This document shows, piece by piece, positions 12,863 to 17,216 of a stretch of DNA of 17,216 nucleotides. A program made the translations under genes and the position numbers. The stretch is from an uncultured Oscillospiraceae bacterium (GTDB lineage: Bacteria; Bacillota; Clostridia; Oscillospirales; Oscillospiraceae), in the NCBI GenBank assembly GCA_900757655.1, contig CAAEOT010000046.1, forward strand, positions 1 through 17,216. The letters run 5' to 3'. The notes beneath the pieces were generated by a model, which saw only the letters and a program-made list of their open reading frames with translations, ran no database searches and was not told where the DNA came from. Position 1 is the first letter of the stretch; each line of letters opens with the position of its first letter.

Positions 12863-14824
12863 TCACTGGCCGCGCAGTTCAATGAGCCGGTCGCGCAGCA
12901 CGGCAGCGTACTCGTACTCGAGCATTTCGGCCGCCTTCTTCATCTGGGCCTCGAGCCGCGCGATCTCGGCCCGGCGCTCGGCCTCCGTCATCTTCACGCC
13001 GTCGGCGCGCTTGGGTGTCTCCACGTCGCTGGAAATCTCCAGCAGCTCGCGCACGCTCTTGACGATCGTCTTGGGCACGATGCCGTGCGCCTGATTGTAC
13101 GCCGCCTGTTTGGCGCGGCGGCGGTTGGTCTCCATGATGGCCGCATGCATGGCGGCCGTCTCCTTGTCGGCGTACATGATGACCGTGCCCTCGGCGTTGC
13201 GCGCCGCGCGGCCGATCGTCTGGATCAGGCTCGTCTCGCTGCGCAGGAAGCCCTCCTTGTCCGCGTCGAGGATCGCCACGAGCGACACCTCCGGCAGGTC
13301 AAGGCCCTCACGCAGGAGGTTGATGCCGACGAGCACGTCAAATGCGCCGGTGCGCAGGTCGCGGATGATCTCCATACGCTCGATGGCGCCGATGTCGTGA
13401 TGCAGGTAGCGGCAGCGGATGCCCGCGTTCGTGAGGTAGGCCGAGAGATCCTCGGCCATTTTCTTCGTGAGCGTGGTCACGAGCGTGCGCTCATTTTTGG
13501 CGATGCGTGCGTTGATCTCTCCGATGAGATCATCGATCTGCCCCTCGATGGGACGCACGAAGATCTGCGGATCGAGCAGGCCGGTCGGACGGATGATCTG
13601 CTCGGCAATCTGCCCTGCGTGCTCGCGCTCATAGTCGCCCGGCGTGGCCGAGACGTAGATGGCCTGGTTCACCCGCTGCTCGAACTCCTCAAACTTCAGC
13701 GGGCGGTTATCATACGCGCTCGGCAGGCGGAAGCCGTACTCGACGAGCGAGTCCTTGCGTGCGCGGTCGCCGCGGTACATGGCGCGCACCTGCGGCAGCG
13801 TGACGTGGCTCTCGTCAACAAAGAGCAGAAAGTCCTTTGGAAAATAGTCCAGCAGCGTCATCGGCGCGCTGCCGGGGGCGCGGCCGCTGATAATGCGCGA
13901 ATAGTTCTCGATGCCGGAGCAGTAGCCGAGCTCCTGCATCATCTCGATGTCATAGTCCGTGCGCTGGCGGATGCGCTGCGCCTCGAGGAGCTTACCCTGC
14001 TGCTCGAATGTTTTCACGCGCGCGTCGCACTCGGCACGGATCTCGCCGATGGCGCGCTCCATCTTCTCATGCGTCGTGACGTAGTGCGACGCAGGATAGA
14101 TCGCCACGTGGCTGAGCGTGCGGATGGGCGCACCGGTGACGACGTTGATGTCCGAAATGCGGTCGATCTCGTCGCCGAAAAACTCCACGCGCACGGCATG
14201 ATCCGAGGAGTAGGCCGGAAAAATGTCGATCGTGTCGCCGCGGACGCGGAACATGTTGCGCGCAAAGGCAATGTCGTTGCGTTCGTAGCGGATGTCAATG
14301 AGCTTGCGCATGAGCTCCTCCGGGTCGCGCTGCTGGCCGGTGCGCAGGGAGATGACCATGTTGGCGTAGTCGATCGGATCGCCGAGGCCGTAGATACACG
14401 ACACGGACGAGACGACGATCACGTCGCGCCGCTCAAACAGGCTCGACGTGGCCGAGTGGCGCAGACGCTCGATCTCGTCGTTGATGGAGGCGTCCTTTTC
14501 GATGAACGTGTCCGTGTGCGGGATGTACGCCTCCGGCTGATAATAGTCGTAGTACGAGACGAAATACTCCACGGCGTTGTTCGGGAAAAACTCCTTGAAC
14601 TCGCTGCACAGCTGCGCCGCGAGGATCTTGTTGTGCGCGAGCACGAGCGTCGGCCGCTGGACGCGCTCGATAACCTTGGCCATCGTATATGTCTTACCGG
14701 AGCCGGTCACGCCGAGCAGCACCTGCTCGTCAATGCCGTTTTCCAGGCCCTGCACGAGCGTATCGATCGCCTCAGGCTGGTCGCCCGACGGCTCATAGGG
14801 CGAAATGACCTCAAAATCCGGCAT
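12863..14824 (-). CDS. uvrB: UvrABC excinuclease subunit B
   Basis: 653 residues, normal for UvrB, which receives damaged DNA from UvrA, verifies the lesion and recruits UvrC for dual incision. Visible in order: Walker A GVTGSGKT (38-45), the damage-probing beta-hairpin YYDYYQPEAYIP (91-102), the DESH box in LLFVDESHVTLPQV, LLREGLDLPEVSLV, motif VI QTIGRAARN, and the C-terminal UVR domain (LEAQMKKAAEMLEYEYAAVLRDRL) that contacts UvrC. The ATG at 14824 is chosen because GGGAGG (14832-14837) lies 7 bases upstream and the family starts at this point; an in-frame ATG at 14839 would overlap that site. It is first in the minus-strand unit, 20 bases before polA. I saw no clear LexA box at its promoter. 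Confidence 0.98.
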   Translation of the reverse strand: MPDFEVISPYEPSGDQPEAIDTLVQGLENGIDEQVLLGVTGSGKTYTMAKVIERVQRPTLVLAHNKILAAQLCSEFKEFFPNNAVEYFVSYYDYYQPEAYIPHTDTFIEKDASINDEIERLRHSATSSLFERRDVIVVSSVSCIYGLGDPIDYANMVISLRTGQQRDPEELMRKLIDIRYERNDIAFARNMFRVRGDTIDIFPAYSSDHAVRVEFFGDEIDRISDINVVTGAPIRTLSHVAIYPASHYVTTHEKMERAIGEIRAECDARVKTFEQQGKLLEAQRIRQRTDYDIEMMQELGYCSGIENYSRIISGRAPGSAPMTLLDYFPKDFLLFVDESHVTLPQVRAMYRGDRARKDSLVEYGFRLPSAYDNRPLKFEEFEQRVNQAIYVSATPGDYEREHAGQIAEQIIRPTGLLDPQIFVRPIEGQIDDLIGEINARIAKNERTLVTTLTKKMAEDLSAYLTNAGIRCRYLHHDIGAIERMEIIRDLRTGAFDVLVGINLLREGLDLPEVSLVAILDADKEGFLRSETSLIQTIGRAARNAEGTVIMYADKETAAMHAAIMETNRRRAKQAAYNQAHGIVPKTIVKSVRELLEISSDVETPKRADGVKMTEAERRAEIARLEAQMKKAAEMLEYEYAAVLRDRLIELRGQ

Positions 14825-14858
14825 GACATGGCCTCCCATCGCAAAAATCAATCAGAAT

Positions 14859-14887
14859 ATTATACCACTATACGCTCTGTTTCACAA
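14859..14887 (-). promoter_or_regulatory. Promoter of the uvrB-polA-rimI-tsaD-radC unit
   Basis: On the minus strand, TTGTGA (14882-14887), a 17-bp spacer and a perfect TATAAT (14859-14864). It begins directly after the terminator of the upstream dehydrogenase gene. Confidence 0.82.
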
Positions 14888-14890
14888 GCA

Positions 14891-14920
14891 GAAAACGCCC
14901 GGAAGCGGCTGCTTCCGGGC
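14891..14920 (-). terminator. Intrinsic terminator after the dehydrogenase gene
   Basis: GCCCGGAAGC (14897-14906) pairs perfectly with 14911-14920 around a 4-base loop. On the minus strand it is followed by GTTTTC. It is 16 bases beyond the stop codon of the gene at 14937-16178 and isolates it from uvrB. Confidence 0.85.
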
Positions 14921-14936
14921 GCATACCAGTTTGCAA

Positions 14937-16178
14937 TTATTCGCCGAAATCAAGCACGCGGCGCATACGGATGAGCGTCAGGCGGTTGCGGATCGCCGCC
15001 GAAACGCTGAGCATATCCTCCGACATGGCCGGGTCGATGCCGATCTGCTCCGGCTTATAAAACGCACCGAGCTTCTCGCACAGCGCCGCCAGCTCCTCGG
15101 CCGAGGGGATCTCGGCGATGATGGCGCGGATCTCGTCCCAATGGTCGACGATATTCTGCGGATCGAACGTGCCGAGCACGTCATTTTCGTTCTCCTTCAG
15201 GATGCCGTCGGCGAGGGAGCCGAACTTCTCGTCCACCCACGCGCGGGGCAGCGGCTCAAAGGGCTTGGCCTTCGGCGTCGGGAGCGAGGCAAGGTAGTGG
15301 TACTCCTTCGCGCACAGGTACGTGCCCACGCCGACGCACTGGCCGTGCATGCCGTGCGCATTTTCAAACCGCGGCGGCTTCATCTCCACCAGATGCGCCA
15401 TCAGATGCTCGGCACCGGAGGCGGCGCGGGAGTGGTTGAGCAGCTGCATGGTCAGGCCGGAGATCATCTGCGCCATGGTCATGGCCTCAAAGTCCGGCTT
15501 GCCGCCGGCCGCCATATCGTCGGCCGCCTTGCGCATGATAGTCAGCGCCTCCTGCGCGAGGTCAGCGACCATCGGGCAGTAATACTCACCCGAGACGAGG
15601 TGCGCGATCTTCCAGTCGGCAAGGGAGATATACTTGGCCAGAATGTCCGAAATGCCGCTCACGGTCAGCCACAGGGGCGCGCCGGAGACGACGTTCAGGT
15701 CGCAGACGACGAGCGCCGCCGCCTGCATGGGAATGGACTTTTTCTGCCCGTCGATGATGATCGAGCAGATGTTGGCCGTGAAGCCGTCGGAGCTCGCCAG
15801 CGTCGGCACCGCGACGAACGGGATGCCGAGGTGATAGGCCGGATAGCGGCCAAAGTCCATGATCGTGCCGGAGCCGACCGCAACGATCACGTCCGGATGG
15901 TCGAGCTGGCGCATCATGTCCTCGATCATGCCCTTTTCGGAGTGCAGGCCCTCGGCGTTGAGGACGATCTCCTGATCGGCACGCACATGCCTGAGCGTCG
16001 GGAGGTTGTAGGTATTCGTATCGTAAATGACGGCGCGCTTGCCGGTCAGGCCGACCTCGTCCATATACTGGTCGAACTTGTCGAGCGCGTGATATTCCAC
16101 GACGACCTTCTTCGTCTCCAGTGTGTGCTCGCGGCCGCAGCGGCACGGGCCGACATATTTGCTGCAATCGAGAATCAT
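14937..16178 (-). CDS. sn-glycerol-1-phosphate dehydrogenase-like protein (AraM/EgsA type)
   Basis: 413 residues. The protein belongs to the iron/zinc alcohol dehydrogenase superfamily that includes glycerol dehydrogenase and bacterial AraM/EgsA, which reduces dihydroxyacetone phosphate to sn-glycerol-1-phosphate. Seen: the nucleotide loop VAVGSGTIMDFGRY (99-112), VPTLASSDGFTA (124-135), and metal ligands Asp178 in GISDILAK, His258 in SGAEHLMAH and probably His278 in HGQCVGVGT. The Ser-Ser-Asp-Gly stretch and the CRCGREH near the N-terminus are more like AraM than glycerol dehydrogenase. AGGAGC lies 9 bases before the ATG. It is a single-gene unit with its own promoter and terminator. Substrate is inferred from family only; another polyol phosphate is possible. 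Confidence 0.85.
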   Translation of the reverse strand: MILDCSKYVGPCRCGREHTLETKKVVVEYHALDKFDQYMDEVGLTGKRAVIYDTNTYNLPTLRHVRADQEIVLNAEGLHSEKGMIEDMMRQLDHPDVIVAVGSGTIMDFGRYPAYHLGIPFVAVPTLASSDGFTANICSIIIDGQKKSIPMQAAALVVCDLNVVSGAPLWLTVSGISDILAKYISLADWKIAHLVSGEYYCPMVADLAQEALTIMRKAADDMAAGGKPDFEAMTMAQMISGLTMQLLNHSRAASGAEHLMAHLVEMKPPRFENAHGMHGQCVGVGTYLCAKEYHYLASLPTPKAKPFEPLPRAWVDEKFGSLADGILKENENDVLGTFDPQNIVDHWDEIRAIIAEIPSAEELAALCEKLGAFYKPEQIGIDPAMSEDMLSVSAAIRNRLTLIRMRRVLDFGE

Positions 16179-16201
16179 GCAAACATCGCTCCTATTCTGA
16201 T

Positions 16202-16215
16202 ATGAAAATTTTCAT
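16202..16215 (-). promoter_or_regulatory. Perfect palindrome at the dehydrogenase transcription start
   Basis: ATGAAAATTTTCAT is a 14-bp perfect palindrome lying just downstream of the -10 box, over the expected start of transcription. Its position fits an operator; the binding protein is unknown. Confidence 0.4.
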
Positions 16216-16219
16216 TACC

Positions 16220-16248
16220 AGCATATTGATTTTTCCCGGCAAAGTCAA
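16220..16248 (-). promoter_or_regulatory. Promoter of the dehydrogenase gene
   Basis: On the minus strand, TTGACT (16243-16248), a 17-bp spacer and TATGCT (16220-16225). Confidence 0.8.
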
Positions 16249-16380
16249 GCCCTCCGGCCGCATATTCCGCCCGAAACACAGAAAACGTTCCATTTTTGTT
16301 TTTATTGAAAAATGTTCATTCAAAACTTTAAGGGTCTATTCAGGCGCTGCCGGTTGCAAAACGCATGCGCGGGGTGTAAG

Positions 16381-16461
16381 ATGACAAAGTCGCTTTACAA
16401 AGATTTTGAGTACATTTTACATTCCGGCGAACCTTTTCGTCTTTTCTATAGATATTCTTGA
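16381..16461 (+). CDS. Possible 26-residue leader peptide upstream of PAP2
   Basis: An ATG frame encodes MTKSLYKDFEYILHSGEP and eight further residues, ending 20 bases before the PAP2 gene. GGGGTG lies 4 bases upstream, a weak ribosome site. The composition looks protein-like, but at this length that can be chance. I do not recognise the sequence. It lies in the otherwise gene-free stretch 16249-16481, which also holds a 7-bp dyad CATTTTT/AAAAATG (16291-16297, 16308-16314). Confidence 0.2.
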   Translation: MTKSLYKDFEYILHSGEPFRLFYRYS

Positions 16462-16481
16462 TACCTGGACGGTGATTCTTT

Positions 16482-17144
16482 ATGGAACTGACTGCGATCG
16501 CGCAGTGGCTCAACACCGCGTTTGCGGGCTATGACTATGCCATTTTGCAGGCGCTGCACAATTTGGCCGTGGCGGCGGGCGGCTTTTTCACGCCGCTGTG
16601 CCGGGCCATCACGCTGCTGGGCGAGAAGGGCATCCTCTTTCTCGTGCTCGGCATCGTGCTGATGCTGTTTCCGAAAACGCGCAAGGCGGGCATCTGTATG
16701 TTTGGCGCCGTGTGCTGCGGCGCGCTCATCACGAACTTCTGGCTCAAGGACTTCGTTGCCCGGCCGCGTCCGCTGACGGTGGAACCCTTCCGCACCTGGT
16801 GGCAGGCCGCCGGCGCATACGCCGAGAGCGAGTACTCCTTCCCCTCCGGCCATGTAACGGCCGCGATGGCCGGCGTGACCGCGCTCGTACTCGCGGGCAA
16901 AAAGCCCGCACGCTGGTGGGCCTATCTGTTCGTGCTGGCGATGGGCGCGGCGCGCAACTACCTCATGGCGCACTACCCGTCCGATGTGCTCGGCGGGATG
17001 ATCGTGGGGCTGATCGCAGCCACGATCGCCTATGCGATCACGCTGCTGATCTACCGCATCGTGTCGGCGCACCCGGACAATCGCTTCTGCCGCTTTGTGC
17101 TTCACGGCGGCATCGGCAGCAAAAAAGAGCGGCAGGCCGCATGA
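16482..17144 (+). CDS. PAP2-family membrane phosphatase
   Basis: 220 residues with about five hydrophobic segments (roughly 51-63, 70-86, 128-140, 147-157, 171-192). All three PAP2 signatures are present: K-x6-RP at 89-97 (KDFVARPRP), PSGH at 121-124 and R-x5-H-x3-D with Arg158, His164 and Asp168. The enzyme should remove phosphate from a lipid phosphate or pyrophosphate, such as undecaprenyl pyrophosphate or phosphatidate, at the outer face of the membrane; the substrate is not readable. GGTGAT lies about 5-6 bases before the ATG. It is transcribed away from the dehydrogenase gene. The last eight bases of the gene lie within the terminal palindrome, so the final residues should be treated with some caution. 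Confidence 0.92.
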   Translation: MELTAIAQWLNTAFAGYDYAILQALHNLAVAAGGFFTPLCRAITLLGEKGILFLVLGIVLMLFPKTRKAGICMFGAVCCGALITNFWLKDFVARPRPLTVEPFRTWWQAAGAYAESEYSFPSGHVTAAMAGVTALVLAGKKPARWWAYLFVLAMGAARNYLMAHYPSDVLGGMIVGLIAATIAYAITLLIYRIVSAHPDNRFCRFVLHGGIGSKKERQAA

Positions 17145-17216
17145 GCCTGCCGACGTGAAAACCCCGCTTCGCACAGCTGTGCGAAGCGGGGTTTTCACGT
17201 CGGCAGGCTCATGCGG
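17137..17216 (+). repeat. Perfect 80-bp palindrome at the window end
   Basis: Positions i and 17353-i are complementary throughout, giving two 40-base arms with no spacer. The left arm includes the last codons and stop of the PAP2 gene. The palindrome ends exactly at the last base of the window. An assembly fold-back or a contig-end self-overlap is a serious possibility. Confidence 0.95.
17157..17196 (+). terminator. Likely terminator of the PAP2 gene
   Basis: The inner part of the terminal palindrome is a GC-rich stem flanked by AAAA and TTTT, starting 13 bases after the PAP2 stop. This is the normal form of an intrinsic terminator, even if the outer palindrome proves artificial. Confidence 0.65.

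Noticed and set aside
10680..13094. An 804-codon plus-strand open frame across polA and uvrB
   Set aside because: It lies wholly opposite the well-supported polA and uvrB genes, has no recognisable motifs and is rich in Arg, His and Val. It is an antisense shadow caused by high GC.
14825..14890. Search for a LexA (SOS) box at the uvrB promoter
   Set aside because: No sequence resembling the Gram-positive GAAC-N4-GTTC box was found between the terminator and the start codon.
13085..14974. A 629-codon plus-strand open frame opposite uvrB
   Set aside because: It is the antisense of uvrB with no family motifs and a composition typical of shadow frames in GC-rich DNA.
14805..16205. A 466-codon plus-strand open frame opposite the dehydrogenase gene
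   Set aside because: The minus-strand gene has clear motifs, promoter, ribosome site and terminator. The opposite frame shows none.
1..17216. Search for CRISPR arrays, insertion sequences, prophage or defence genes
   Set aside because: No regularly spaced repeats, transposase or integrase motifs, or recognisable defence proteins were seen. The gene content is core metabolism, repair and regulation.

Overview
The window is a GC-rich bacterial chromosome segment that reads as ordinary core genome. It looks like a member of the Bacillota, probably a high-GC gut clostridium of the Oscillospiraceae kind. That placement is an inference from strong AGGAGG-type ribosome sites, sigma-A-type promoters with 17-bp spacers, tRNA genes that encode their own CCA, U-tailed hairpin terminators and a DUF3793 gene next to a clostridial-type short flavodoxin. 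No sequence search was possible.

Layout. Positions 1-399 (minus) hold the start of a TauE/SafE-type permease. Positions 538-614 (minus) hold tRNA-Arg(CCG), with its own promoter and terminator. A promoter back to back with it drives a plus-strand unit (739-4901): an ApbE-type flavin transferase lipoprotein, a 3-methyladenine DNA glycosylase, the RecG helicase and an HD-domain hydrolase, ending in a 22-bp-stem terminator. From about 5010 to 7643 everything is on the minus strand. In transcription order there is tRNA-Thr(CGT), an AraC-family regulator, a DUF3793 protein and a flavodoxin, the last two translationally coupled. The regulator and the DUF3793 gene share a similar dyad (TTAGA...TCTAA) upstream of their start codons, which makes this the most interesting candidate for a small regulated system.

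An AT-rich gene-free stretch (about 7693-8139) has a DnaA-box-like cluster and a strong hairpin. Beyond it lies a minus-strand unit (14824 down to 8140) in the order uvrB, polA, rimI, tsaD, radC, tightly packed and mostly overlapping by a few bases. It combines nucleotide excision repair, gap-filling synthesis, ribosomal protein acetylation and tRNA t6A synthesis. Upstream of it is a separately promoted minus-strand glycerol-1-phosphate dehydrogenase-like gene (14937-16178). Divergent from that is a PAP2-family lipid phosphatase (16482-17144).

The window ends inside a perfect 80-bp palindrome that swallows the stop codon of the PAP2 gene. Its inner part looks like a terminator, but the whole may be an assembly fold-back at a contig end. 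No CRISPR array, insertion sequence, prophage or clear accessory island was seen.
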